Assembly (NCBI GenBank): GCA_032622095.1
Contig: CP136066.1
Coordinates: forward strand, 200,278,978 to 200,342,977
Length of the DNA: 64,000 nucleotides
DNA from: Siphonodentalium dalli
Taxonomy: Eukaryota; Mollusca; Scaphopoda; Gadilida; Siphonodentaliidae
Direction: 5' to 3'
The notes under the pieces were generated by a model, which saw only the letters and a list, made by a program, of their open reading frames with translations, was not told the origin of the DNA and made no database searches. Positions within the stretch are counted from its first letter, which is position 1, and each line of letters starts with the position of its first letter. Positions 11,398-22,449 of this stretch are shown here, piece by piece. The translations under genes were made by a program, and so were the position numbers.

Positions 11398-11783
11398 CCC
11401 TTTACACAACAGAACGGCCCTGTGCCAATGCATTCTCTTATATATGCTAGTCGACCATAGGTCGCCTCGCATATATAAGAGAATGCATTAGCTTAACACA
11501 TATTAAAAATGATAAAATTGTCAAAGAATGTAGAAAAATATTATAAAAATTGTAAGAAAATATTATAAAATTGTTAAAGAATGTAAGAAAAAATGGTCAA
11601 TGGTCGACTCGCATATATAAGAGAATGCATTGGCACAGGACATAACTGTAACCATCACAATGTGGTCAATGAACCGGTTCCAATGATATCCATATTTGTA
11701 TGGTGTTATTGAGACGGACCGAAGATAGTTTAGGCTGTTGAAGCTTTATTTGGGCGTTTTTGGCCGTTTTGTTGGGTAAAGGG
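11398..11783 (+). mobile_element. Family B TTAA-type MITE inserted in the LINE
   Basis: TTAA lies at 11394-11397 and again at 11784-11787. The terminal inverted repeats are CCCTTTACACAACAGAACGG and its partner CGTTTTGTTGGGTAAAGGG. Removing the element plus one TTAA (390 bp) brings the two halves of the polymerase back into the same frame. A palindromic foldback element occupies 11418-11640 inside it. A second copy begins at 44906. TTAA duplication and CCC ends are typical of the piggyBac superfamily. Confidence 0.8.
11418..11640. mobile_element. Foldback element nested in family B
   Basis: The first palindrome, 11418-11497, is 'ccctgtgccaatgcattctc' mirrored by 'gagaatgcattagc' around a 'cgaccataggtcg' turn. 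An A+T spacer with repeated 'aaaatattataaaattg' follows. Half of a second palindrome closes the element at 11600-11640. It is non-coding. Confidence 0.7.
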
Positions 11784-13050
11784 TTAAAATGAACGACTTT
11801 AAATTGGATAGAAGACTACATAGATAACCGGACGTAAGATTCCTAGTCAATGATATATTTTCAAAAATATGAGGTCATCCCAGCAGGAGTGCCCCAGAGG
11901 ACAGTTTTTGTTCCTCGTCTATATAAACGATTTAGCCGACGGCATTGAATCTGTAACGAGAATATGCGCTGATGATACTTGCCACACGAACAGCCACTTT
12001 GATCTTAATATACTTCAACATACTATGAACACCGACTTAGACAAAATTACATCGTGGTCAGCTTTAATCCAATTAAAACAGTTGGAATGTCCTTCTTATT
12101 AGTTGCTCCATCTACAGAGAATCCGAACCTCAATTTCGTGGAAATTCAATCGACTTTGTGGACAAGCATAAACATTTAGGTCTGGAACTCCAATCAAATA
12201 TCAAATGGAACGCCCACATTGAAGGCTCTGTCAAAAACATTGCCTCGCGCCTATCTCAACTCCGTCGGATCAAATATCAACTAAACAGGAAAACCATCGA
12301 AATTATCTACAAAACATACATTTTACCACTATTTGATTATTCAGATGCCGTATGGGACAATGCCTCTAACTATATTTTAGAAAAGCTTGACCGGCTTCAT
12401 ATCGATGCTGGTCGGATAGTCAGCGGTATCACCCGTTCTGCTTCGGACAACACGGTATTACAGGAAGTTGGATGGCCTTCACTCAATACAAGACGCCAAA
12501 TACATAAATTGCAGGCACTCTATAAAATAGTCAAGAATTTAGCACCATCATATCTATCCACTACACCCCCCCCCCCCCTGATCGCATGAAGTTGCAGACT
12601 ATAATTGGAGACGCCCCAGTAAACTTTATTCATATTACTGCAACACAGAACACTCCAAACAGTCATTTTCCCCAAAGATGGTCATGGAATGGAATAAACT
12701 TCGGAAATGAATCACGAACGCTGATCAATCTCTACCTTTAAAACCAACCTGCAACATGTAGATCCCACGTCTAGTCCCCCTCGACATGTCTACGTTGGAC
12801 TCAGAAAATACAACATTTGTCATTGTCGCCTACGTAATTTGTGTAGTGAACTCCGATCTGATATGACCATTGTTCAAGAACTATATCGCTGACAGCCCCG
12901 CATGTTCGTGTGGAAACCGGTATGAAGACGCATATCATTATTTCTTCATGTGTCCATTATATCAAAGAGAGCGCTCATAATTTTCTGAGAAACTAACCCG
13001 TGAACATCTCATAATAAGCAACATTGCGGAACTCATGCGTGGAATACCTC

Positions 13051-13507
13051 ATATGTGACCCGCCATATCAAATCCAGTCGGAAGTCGGGATTATTTTTAC
13101 CCTGTGCCAATGCATTCTCGTATATATGCGAGTCGACCATAGGTCGCCTCGCATATATAAGAGAATGCATTAGCCTAACAATTTTAATAATTTTTTCTTG
13201 TATTCTTTAACAATTTTATAATTTCACCCATACAGAGCCCCAGACAAACATGAGCAGACGACACTCTTCTATATGCTTCTATATATGTGTGGGGCTCCCT
13301 GCAGGGTAATGGATGTTTTTTATTTTATGTCCTAAAAATTGTCAGAAACATTTATTTTAAAAAAATGATAAAAAATTGTTAGGCCAATGCATTCTCTTAT
13401 ATATGCGAGGCGACCTATGGTCGACTCGCATATATAAGAGAATGCATTGGCACAGGGTAAACAAAATCCCCGACTTCCGACTGGATTTGATATGGCGAGT
13501 CACATAT
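13051..13507. mobile_element. Double-palindrome foldback element inside a larger hairpin
   Basis: Outer arms 13051-13100 and 13458-13507 are inverted copies of each other ('ccatatcaaatccagtcgga' and its complement). Between them lie one palindrome (13101-13175), an A+T spacer, an inner segment (13228-13320, with 'ggggctccctgcagggtaat') and a second palindrome (13380-13458). The inner segment and one palindrome recur, inverted, at 22081-22320. Confidence 0.7.
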
Positions 13508-13645
13508 CTCGTCCCATAAAAATATGAGACTATTTTACACCACACAGCAATATATTGCGGCGACTAAGCGTTTCGACCCCTAAAAGATTATAGATTATAT
13601 GTATGTACGTGCATATGTATGTATGTGTATGTATATACATATGCA

Positions 13646-14085
13646 TATTACTTTTGAGTACACTTAAAGGTGCTTCCGAAATTTAAATTTTGTATGTGGC
13701 AGTATCTCACAAATGAACCAACCTCCCCCACAAACATGCACGTTATTATTAATTGTCAGTACTGTCTTTCAGAGCGCTACAAAAAACCAAAACCGAGTAT
13801 ATGACTGTCTACTCTCACTTTGTCTAACCTCCGAACATACACCAATATATTATATTAGCACTCGTTTATCGTGCCAAATATTCATAATGTAGCCACATTG
13901 TTTTAAACACCAATCTCCACAACCTCTGGAAGGCAATACAAATTATATATCTCAAAACTGATCATCATGTAAATACGTGTATACCGTCATCTTGATTACA
14001 TGTATGTTAGTATTATATCGGGAGAGGGGCTTCATAAGTTGTAAACACTTGTGCCCCAATCCCTTTTGTATATTATGCTGACTAT
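13646..14085 (+). repeat. Dispersed repeat family H, copy 1
   Basis: About 440 bp match 53960-54410 almost throughout ('gagtacacttaaa', 'accaacctcccccac', 'aacctccgaacatacaccaa', 'cttgtgccccaatccctttt'). A 3' fragment recurs at 50605-50765 and a reversed 3' fragment near 59510-59565. Repeated 3' ends with variable 5' extent fit a retroposed element, but its class is not known. Confidence 0.65.
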
Positions 14086-15194
14086 CCGACCAGCATCGAT
14101 ATGAAGCCGGTCAAGCTTTTCAGGAACTGTGCAGCAATATTCGAGTTTGGTCAATTTCCAACTGTACTGCAGCATTTCCTAGTTGCAATAGAAACAATGT
14201 GGGTGCTTATTTCCATTGTAATTGATCCTAGTGAGCTATACATAATGAGTAAATACCACATTGTTTCTCATTTCAGACTGAGATATATCCAATGAAGATG
14301 TTTCAATGTTGTCACTGCAATACGAGGCAGATACATTCCGCGAAGCTGTTGGACATTCCATTAAAACGTTAACACTCCCGAGCTACGTCGCGAGCAGGGT
14401 CGGTGAAGTACTGTCAACAAGGTTAGAAATGTTACGATGTTTTGTACATTACAATTACTGATTGAGTACATGTCTTTCAACTTAAGTGAACTATGTGTTT
14501 ATAACACCATATATTTCTCGTGTATATATAAAGAATTATCTGCATTAGCCATGCAAGCATGCAGTCATACTAAATCGACTATACGTCGTATCGTATATAC
14601 TTGTCTATATATTGAGCGAATGTGTGACACTATAACTATGTTTGCTGATTTTTCAGCAAGGATTTTATCAAAACGCTGTCTGGAATTTATTGGGACACAA
14701 TATTTAAGAAGCTTCTACTCGGTGGAAATTATAACCCCATCTACTATACTTTTATGGCACGAAACATGTAAAATATGCTGTTTGCCGGTAACTTATACTG
14801 TAAGATAGTATTTTTTCCAAAGGGCAGTTCATATGCGTGATATATACCCGGAGATCATGAGTGGAGACATAATAGTTCGTGATACCAGAAATTTCATAAT
14901 TATTTTCATATAGAAAGACAGACATCCATAAATAATTGTATGTTTGTGAATTTGCATCACAAGCCTGGTGACCAATAACATTTTGTGCTAAGATGAGTTT
15001 TAGGTCACAGGTTCAAAGCCAACTTGAGACAGCTGACCAGGTATATCTGCTGCATGTTTCTATTTCCAGTTGATTGCTACCAACCGGAGAGGTCAGGCCT
15101 GCTTAGCATTTGTTTTCGTTGAGCTGACATATTTATGGCAGCTTTATTATTCACTGTAATATATGGAGTACGTTACATCGTGCAATAAATATAG
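14086..15194. other. Intronic stretch, nothing recognised
   Basis: No supported gene. Open frames at 14101-14295 and 14437-14808 carry no motif. Near 15005-15020 'caggttcaaagcc' resembles a tRNA B box, but no matching A box was found. Confidence 0.4.
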
Positions 15195-15339
15195 AATACA
15201 CCCATAGTAGCCGAGAATAAAAAAATTTCACCACGAGTGGTATTGTGGTTTTAACCACGAGCCTTTGGCGAGTGGTTAAAACCACAATTCCACGAGTGGT
15301 GAAATTTTTTTATTCTCGGCTGCTATGGGTGTATTTTGT
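15195..15339. repeat. Near-perfect hairpin element
   Basis: 'atacacccatagtagccgag' is mirrored by 'ctcggctgctatgggtgtat'. The arms continue inwards through 'aaatttcaccacgagtgg' and 'gtggttttaaccac' to a short turn near 15264. It is non-coding and MITE-like. Confidence 0.75.
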
Positions 15340-16441
15340 TTATACCATAATTATTATTCTTCGGTCGCTTCGTAAATGCATTGCTACTCTGTTGGTGACT
15401 GTTAACATGTATGTGCACCGAGTGATCCAAATATGTTAAGCTATCATGAATGTGGGTCACGCGTAGTAATACATATTTCTAGGAAATTCGGTGATCCGCC
15501 ACTTTCTTGGGCATCAGTCAGCTGATGTGAACACACATTCTGATTTCCCACATTGCAGATACCATTAACAATATATACGTTGTTGTCAAAATGTGAGCCG
15601 TCGTTCGCTTTAAACACGGAAAGGCAGACGAACACGTGCGTTTGTTTTGTTTACATTTTCAACAGCTATCGCCGACCTATATAAAACGTGTACTTTGTCG
15701 GTGCATGCACCTAGCATAAAACATCTTTAAACTAACTTTAATGTGTCATTTTTTGACAAGTAAACCCAGTAAATGGAATTGGATAGTATATATCTCTGTG
15801 TTTAGACCACTTATCGTATTTCAGTGTGTTTTGAGTCGGAAAAATTGTGTATTTACTTTGCGAAGCGGGCGTGACGAAAAATTGGGCTAAATTTCGACAG
15901 CCAGGTCACCAGAGGTCAAATGACGGGTCGTTCTACTATGGGTATAAACTTTTAACACATAAAGTGCCGTTGAAACATTTACACAACAGTAGAAATTTAT
16001 ATCAATAGTAGGAATCGTTATACCCACAGTAGGGTGTAAACATGAAATTTACAAAACAGGTGTTATACACACAGTAGCATAGCCAATTATGGTATAAAAT
16101 GATTTATTGCATTATCCTACCCTTATTCCATTCAATAAACCCATTATATATATACACGTTCGTTTAATAACAGGAAATAGTGCCAGGTGACATTTGACTT
16201 CCGGTTCGTCGTCTGTTAACATTCCGTACGCTACGTCTCAAAAATACTATGGCTTCCAATACTTTTTCAACAAGCTATTATGAATGAAAATTTAGAAAAC
16301 CTATGCCATTAAATATACGCCATTAAATGCGCAAGAGTCTTTATTTATCTGGGATTACTTCTTTACGCGGGCAAACGACGAATAGTTATAGAAGCCGATG
16401 TTAGTTTCGCGTCCCATTTGTTGAATTATGTATGTTTCGTC
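15340..16441. other. Intronic stretch with no supported gene
   Basis: On the minus strand, 15635-15444 encodes a 63-residue open frame with VNGICNVGNQNVCSHQ. It has no usable donor and no match to modules A or B. The rest is A+T-rich. 15960-16080 holds repeated 'cacagtag'-like words. Confidence 0.35.
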
Positions 16442-16611
16442 GATAGTCCACAATTTATAGCGGAATTTACATTTACAATTTACATTTACATTTAAATTTA
16501 CATTTACAATTTACAACACTCATCCAGTAAATTATGTCTGGACCTCGCCTAAGGCTCGGTCCAGACATAATTTACTGGACTCGTTTTGTAAATTTCGCTA
16601 TAAACTGGGGA
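16442..16611. repeat. Hairpin element with a tetrad of 'ttacattta' repeats in one arm
   Basis: The inner arms 'tccagtaaattatgtctgga' and 'tccagacataatttactgga' are perfect. Outer 'acaatttatagcggaattta' pairs with 'aaatttcgctataaactggg'. The left arm has gained several 'ttacatttacaa' units. A lone arm occurs near 7637-7670. Confidence 0.7.
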
Positions 16612-18458
16612 CTCGTTGTAGATCCTCAAAAACTCAGCATTCTAACCCAAATTAAGCTTCCTCTCGTGGCGCCAAAACAATGCTCTATTGTTTTTGTTGT
16701 ATTATTGTGTGCAATTAGTAATTATGTTAGCAGTAAAGGATTACAAAATATATAATAGTCTAAATCTCTCAAATGTATGAAAGTCCACTGTTTTGTTTCG
16801 TTTAATAGTTGTTCAGATATGTGAAATTTAAGAGTTTCCACCAGATATATCCAGATAATATATTTGTTGAAAACCTCTTGCAGTTTTGAGACGGATGTAT
16901 GCAAAACATGTGTCTGAGCCACAGTGCAACGATGACAATTGTTTTATGCATCGTGTGTGTAAGTGTTGCATGATCTCGATGTATGGGTGCATACACAAAA
17001 GCGATGTACAATATCAGAGATGGTAGTCTATAGACATACATTTTAAACATTCTGACTCCTCTTAAGTTGTGTCGCAGTTAACTTTGTTGTGAGTTTACAG
17101 TGGCCGAATAAATGTCGTGGCTATTTATTGACCGCATCATTGATTTTCTATTGCATAGAGTTATATGTCGTAATTTTAATGTCGCCTGATTTCGCAGAAG
17201 ACTTTCTGTCACAAAATTTGCCAAGTAAATTTAGCTTAATTTATTTACGTACTGTCACAGTGATGTTTTCAAAGCTTTATTTTAATTTTCTAAGTCCCGT
17301 TGTCATTTCTGTCTTTGTGTATGCACTACTTGTTATAAATTGAAATGCTGTGGTTTTTTGTTTTTATTTTAGTTTTTTTGCTGGTGTCGCCACAAAGTCT
17401 AAAATGGGACACCCGGGTTAGTCACAAGCTAGCTATGTATGTAGGATGTTGCCAGCTATGGGTGAGCATAAGCCGCATAAATACTGCGTAGTGTGAGCGA
17501 AATACAGCCTATATTCATCCAAAGCTACCAAAAAATACTCATCTGCTGTTACAGCACTATATATAATTTATAACTTATAAGCTGAGAACTAAGCTTAGTG
17601 CGAAGTTAGACTCAGACTGGTCCATTCCAGTTTGGAAGAGATATACTCAAAATGTACATAATGAATAAAGTAAATATAATGCTAGTACATTATAAGTGAA
17701 AATCAGGTTCACAATCCAAGTAGACCAGTTTATATATAACCAGGTATGGGTGAACCACCGATCGATCTATACATGTAATATAATAATAAGGTGCATTTTG
17801 CTAGTACAAAACCTTGAATTGAATCCAACGTGCAAACGTTTACTTTTTATATTAAGTGCTCCGTTAACCTGAACAGTGCCAGGCATTTTTGTTTGTTTTA
17901 ACTCTTATACACGAAAGCCCATTTTTCCATCCCATACATTTTGTTTATTAACTACGGTAATGGGATTCAATGGTCATTAATAATATTTCAAAAATAGTTT
18001 ACAGATCGGATATGTTATGTACCAAAACAAGTTACTGCTCACATGAGTTGCCCACTGACGGATTTTCAATCATCGATTTGGTAAGGATGTTGGCGAAAAA
18101 GACTCTAATGACACCTTCTGTACTGTATTTTTTAAGCATGCTCGTCACCATAATATTTTACTGTATGGTCATTAATATAGTAAATCACCTTAGGTCCAGT
18201 ATATTTTGTTTTCAAAACCAGACATCTGGTTAGGCCACCACGCCAACATTGTACGAAAATACTAACCCGACGTGAATGCGCGCTTGTCTTCTGTCGCTTA
18301 TGAACTCAAAATACGAATTGGAGAGGTTTCGCATTGGAGAGTTAATACATTCCGTCATTGAAAACGACAAGATTATCGGAAACGGTACAGTCGGTAACTA
18401 TGTGAAAATAAAAACAAACAATGAACGGATACCATTTATAATTTCTAAAATGTTTCTC
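16612..18458. other. Intronic stretch, nothing recognised
   Basis: Open frames such as 17089-17343 (hydrophobic, 84 residues) and 17970-18233 show no recognisable motif or splice context. No palindrome or tandem array was seen. Confidence 0.4.
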
Positions 18459-18462
18459 TTAA

Positions 18463-18871
18463 AGGTACTCAATCCGATTAGACGCTTCTAAATTACTATT
18501 TCTTTGGCTTCGGGGGTTAAAAAATATTTGATTCGAGTCGAGGAACCCAACCATCAAAGCTCAGAGTGATCAGATATCGATTTTTGAAGTTTGTTATTTC
18601 TCGAGATGTAATAATATGTGGCCCAGAAACACGGGGTCTAACGGAGGGTCTCGGACAAAATTTCGGATGAAGATGGATAACTAAATCAATTGGTAATACG
18701 GTCAAATTGTGTTGATAAATAACAAGTTTTTGGAAAAATTGGTATCATTGTTGACAGTGGTTAGCATTAATTTGTTGCAACAAATCGATTATGATAACGA
18801 AAGCATATTTTGAAGAAATGTTGTTGATGTATCTTGATGGTATCGGGACCGTCTGTTCGGATTGAGTACCT
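18463..18871 (+). mobile_element. Family E TTAA-type MITE, complete
   Basis: The element is flanked by TTAA (18459-18462 and 18872-18875). The terminal inverted repeats are AGGTACTCAATCCGATTAGA and the complementary 'ttcggattgagtacct'. It is 409 bp and non-coding. The reversed copy at 42427-42860 is about the same length. Confidence 0.8.
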
Positions 18872-19081
18872 TTAAATACAGTCAGGTTACATTACTTTGG
18901 AATGGGACGTTAATGAGAACACATAGCGCTCTGGTGAGATTCATTGTATGCTGCGGAGTGCATGACCTACAAGCATGCGTGTTACGTCTACCTAAACATC
19001 ACTAATATCTACTCACGGATACAAACATGATATTGCAAAAATGTAGTGAGTTACAGCGTGGGTTCGCTTTTATTTTCTCAC

Positions 19082-19414
19082 CTAAATCAAACGAATCCTC
19101 AACACAATAGTTGAAGCTGTTCGTTGCGCGTTCTGTTTCGGAACCAAGTCTGTATCCAGAGCCAACATTGCAAACACATGTATTATCGCAATGTAGTCCT
19201 TTGTAGAAAATGAAATCGCAATCAAAATCAACCAAACAGCTCTCTCCAGGAAGCTGACCACCACCGACGGCAGCTTCACAATTGTCCGACGCATCGGCGA
19301 AACTGCACACACATGAAGTCGGCGCTTCCTGGACACACGTAAGAAATGCGTCACATCTGTCAACAGCCAGCTCACGATCAGCATTATATTCACAAGCAGC
19401 GCCTCGAGCAATCA
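19082..19414 (-). CDS. Exon B2: twelve-Cys module
   Basis: The acceptor TTTTATTTCGTATCAG ends at 19415 and the donor GTGAGAAAAT begins at 19081. The exon is 333 bp with phase-1 boundaries. About 111 residues carry twelve cysteines in two halves. The first runs from AACEYN through DRC, FLTC and SCVC to DNC. A GGGQLPGESC hinge follows. The second half has C-5-C, GLHC, NTCVC, a GSGYR turn and NYC, and the exon ends DSFDLG. All twelve Cys align with the exon at 35190-35492, as do VGGG(Q/K)LPGE and the NYCV.DSFDLG end. The second half resembles an EB module. The family was not recognised beyond that. It is probably an extracellular disulphide-rich domain. It lies 2.25 kb downstream of exon A2. Confidence 0.75.
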
Positions 19415-20159
19415 CTGATACGAAATAAAACATATATATGTATACGTTTCAGACACCCAGTTGCAACATCATTTAAAGTAAGCAATTAAAATTTGTCGTG
19501 GTGGTTTGGGCACGAACTGATAGAGAGTGTCACCCCTCCCACGAATATCAGTTAACATAGGGGGTGCATACTGAACATTTGTTAACATAGGGGGTGCATA
19601 CTGAATATTAGTTAAGAAAACAACATGGATATGTATTGCACACTTCAATCCATCTATTTTCATCACTATTATCAATAGTAATCGGCCAAACTGCACCACG
19701 GCCACATGAAGAAAAATGTCTTGACAGCTCGGGACATTTACATAATTAAATATGTTCTCTCAAAACTACGCACATTTATCAGCTTATAATAGAACTTGTT
19801 TGGGTAGATAATCTGCTTAGAATGTCCAAATTTTGAGTCGAAAATGTGCTGAAAATGAGAGCATTTTAGTCACACTATCGACTCATAGTGAGGCGATTCT
19901 AAGGTGATAACGTGCAGACAATGACACAAATGCGCCAACTGACGGCTTTTCAGGTGTACGCTCTTTAACGTGTGTTTTCACTGCGACCCGCGTCATAAAA
20001 CGAAATAACGGATATGACTACATTATCTGCTTAGATCAAGATCAAATAATCACACTCTGTAACTATTTAACATTGCAGGTCGATTATGTGCGTATTTGTG
20101 CGAGGATATGTTGCATAAATAAATACCCTATTGGCCGACTAACTTCGGACTAAGCTAAG
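19415..20159. other. Intron between A2 and B2, short direct repeats only
   Basis: A 30-bp direct repeat around 19551-19612 contains 'gttaacatagggggtgcata'. A stretch at 19770-20110 is related to 60230-60300 and to parts of 53155-53560 ('gataatctgcttagaat', 'gtcgattatgtgcgta'). That suggests another old dispersed element whose ends cannot be placed. Confidence 0.45.
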
Positions 20160-20224
20160 ATATTACCGAATGCGACGCAGCTGACGTGTGAATGCCTGTC
20201 GCGGACAAACCAGTGCCACATTAT

Positions 20225-20995
20225 CCCTGTCTATATACTAAAGATTCACTGATGAGTAGTTATCCCATAGGAAATGTTCTGATAATAAGTTTAACCCTTT
20301 CTATACTAAAGATTCACTGATGAGTAGTAATCCATAGGAAATGTTCTGATGATAAGTTTAAACCTTTCTATACTAAAGCTTCATTGATGAGTCGTTATCC
20401 AATAGGAAATGTTCTGATAATAAGTTTAACCATTTATATACTAAAGATTCATTGATGAGTAGTTATCCCATAGGAAATGTTTTGATAATAAGTTTAACCC
20501 TTTGTATACTAAAGCTTCATTGATGAGTAGTTATCCCAAAGGAAATGTTCTGATAATAAGTGACCTTTTTATACTAAAGCTTCATTGACGAGTCGTTATC
20601 CCATAGGAAATGTTCAGATAATAAGTTTAACCCGTTCTATACTAAAGCTTCATTGACGAGTCGTTACCCCATAGGAAATGTTCAGATAATAAGTTTAACC
20701 CTTTATATACTAAAGCGTCATTGGTGAGTAGTTATCCCTTAGGAAATGTTCAGATAATAAGTTTAACCATTTCCATACTAAAGCTTCATTGATGAGTCGT
20801 TCAGAAAATATGTTCCGTCGTTTGCTAAACTTATTATCTAAATATTTCCCTCAATAAATGTGGTTCCTTATGCACTTCTATTTATCTGTCGTCTGTTTAT
20901 CACCATAACATCCCCCAAATGAATAATAGATCATAATGATCATTCCAATGTACACTTTTTAACTGACTGTGATAATTCATTTTGTATAGACAGGT
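20225..20995 (-). mobile_element. Family A element with amplified terminal array
   Basis: The inverted body (from about 20830, with 'acatcccccaaatgaataat') ends beside TTAA (20996-20999). The other end, 20236-20830, consists of nine starts of 'tactaaag' spaced 67-68 bp apart. Each unit carries 'gatgagtagttatcccatag' and 'aaatgttctgataataagtt'. Units differ by a few bases. Confidence 0.8.
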
Positions 20996-21666
20996 TTAAC
21001 AGTACAAGACCCAAAAATAAAGATAACATTAGGCCATTCTAGCCATCAAATACCACAAATTGATGCCACCAAAGTCGCGAACATGTGTATCAGGCTTTTA
21101 GTTGAACCATGAATACAATTAATACGGGGTATGAATCCTGTATACCGGCTAACAGCGGGGTATTAATCCCGCGTACCACCTGACAATGGCCAAAATCTCG
21201 CGTACCAATTATGGGGGGTGGGTGAAACCCTCATTATGCACAGTGACCATGACATGTATTTCAGGCCCGACTCAAGCGACCACTCGTCTCAAAATTCAAT
21301 ATCTTTTCCTTACAAACTATATACATGTATGCCATAACCATATTTTTCAATTCATAGAATATGTCGCCTTAAAGGTAGGCTATACATCAATTTCAATAAA
21401 TTCCTAGTAATAACAACGATCTATATATCCATATTATATATATAGAAAAGAAATAAATCTGAGTCGAAGATGTCTTCTGAAACATCCAGGTTAACAGGTT
21501 ATCTTAAAATCAAATTTAAAAATTCAATATACAATTGATCTAGCCATAAACAGACTTACGAATTGACATGTAAAAGACGCAATCGAACTAATAACTGAAT
21601 AGCTGGGACAATTACGCATATATTATAACATTTATTTTATAATATACATGCATAATTAATACTCAC

Positions 21667-21807
21667 CTGGGACACACTTGGTCCCCCCCGGACTGGATAC
21701 ATGGCCATCGTTACACTGGCACTGCATGTCACATCCGTTTATTCGGCATGTTGAACCAGTTGGGCACTGAATGGTACTTACGCAACTTTCGGTCACCAAC
21801 GATGGAG
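21667..21807 (-). CDS. Exon A2: seven-Cys EB/EGF-like module
   Basis: 141 bp with phase-1 boundaries. The acceptor ends TTTGAAATTGCAG before 21807, and the donor GTGAGTATTA begins at 21666. It encodes a 47-residue module with the core GSTCRINGCDMQCQCNDG and the same cysteine spacing as 1690-1830. Differences cluster in the loop before the last Cys, where HVSSPGGTKC replaces LTSTVDTTKC. Splice sites and about 130 bp of intron on each side are also conserved between the two exons. The exon sits about 140 bp from a family A element. The frame stays open on the intron side, but reading beyond the splice sites is not supported. Confidence 0.75.
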
Positions 21808-21946
21808 CTGCAATTTCAAAAGAATATTTATCGTTAGGTATCAACATGTATAAATTACTCACATATAATGAAACATTGCTACGACTCATAGTCATCATAT
21901 GCAATCAGGTAAACGTGCGAGTGATCGGGAATGGGGTAATGGTTTA

Positions 21947-22445
21947 CCCCATTCTATACTAAATGGACTCTCCCAGTCAGTTCAAAAAGTGGAAACTGGA
22001 ATGGTCTATTATTGATTTGCATGTATGTACATGTAATATACACAGACTACAGATAAATAAAAGTACAGAAAGGAGTCATAAATAAAAAACATCCATTACC
22101 CTGCAGGGAGCCCCACACATATATAAAAGCATACCGAAGAGTGTCGTCTGCTCATGTTTGTCTGGGGCTCTGTATGGGTGAAATTATAAAATTGTTAAAG
22201 AATACAAGAAAACATTATTAAAATTGTAAAAAATTGTTAGGCCAATGCATTCTCTTATATATGCGAGGCGACCTATGGTCGACTCGCATGTATAAGAGAA
22301 TGCATTGGCACAGGGTAAAAAAGGAGTCATATTTCTTGAGGGAAATGTTTATATAATAAGTGCAACAAACGACCTTTGTTGAACTTATTATCTGAACATT
22401 TCCCATGGGATAACTCATCAATGATGCTTTAGTATATATACCGGG
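21947..22445 (+). mobile_element. Family A MITE split by a foldback insertion
   Basis: The left part, 21947-22080, starts with a diverged CCC terminus. The right part, about 22310-22445, ends 'gctttagtatatataccggg' before TTAA (22446-22449). Between them 'aaaggagtcata' is repeated on both sides of a foldback element. Confidence 0.75.
22081..22320. mobile_element. Foldback element with 9-12 bp target duplication
   Basis: An inner segment (22090-22185, 'ccctgcagggagccccacac') and a spacer are followed by the palindrome at 22232-22317, with its 'cgacctatggtcg' turn. The arrangement is the reverse complement of 13228-13460. 'aaaggagtcata' occurs at the left junction (about 22068-22081) and again at the right (22319-22332). 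Confidence 0.7.
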
Positions 22446-22449
22446 TTAA

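Larger units (their letters stand above)
10862..13045 (+). pseudogene. Second LINE family: reverse transcriptase relic, split by insertions
   Basis: The relic starts within the linker ahead of the polymerase (HLNDSF, then ETEVETAIKSFKLNKA near 10971). It continues at 11208-11393 with QSGFLSGQSTTYQLLDLYHN and a CDIPKAFERGWHRGL version of the first catalytic-Asp block. A TTAA-type element (11398-11783) then interrupts it. After it come LNWIEDYIDNRT (from about 11804), AGVPQ near 11880, FLVYINDLADGIES and ADDT where F/YADD is expected (11869-12102). The thumb follows at 12158-12589 (HKHLGLELQSNIKWNAHIE...). A C-run near 12566-12578 shifts the frame, and the thumb carries on to EWNKL near 12705. 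A frame-shifted C-terminal CxC..H..C cluster (CSCGN, YHYFFMCP) lies near 12895-12960. It is a different family from the LINE at 2878. No endonuclease is present, so it is 5' truncated. Confidence 0.8.
20160..22080. repeat. Paralogous segment, copy II (carries exon A2)
   Basis: Co-linear with 300-2080 (see copy I). The family A element in this copy carries the expanded 67-bp array, which is why this segment is longer on its left side. Confidence 0.65.

Noticed and set aside
14960-15070. tRNA-like SINE near 'caggttcaaagcc'
   Set aside because: Only a B-box-like word is present; no A box at the right distance and no tail.
15444-15635. A Cys-containing minus-strand frame (VNGICNVGNQNVCSHQ)
   Set aside because: It has no consensus donor, no acceptor in the right frame, and cysteine spacing unlike modules A or B.
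17089-17343. Hydrophobic 84-residue open frame
   Set aside because: No homology recognised, no splice sites or codon bias visible, and A+T-rich DNA readily gives Phe/Leu/Ile-rich frames.
19082-19411. Second open frame overlapping exon B2
   Set aside because: It is in another frame, has none of the conserved cysteines, and is a shadow of B2.
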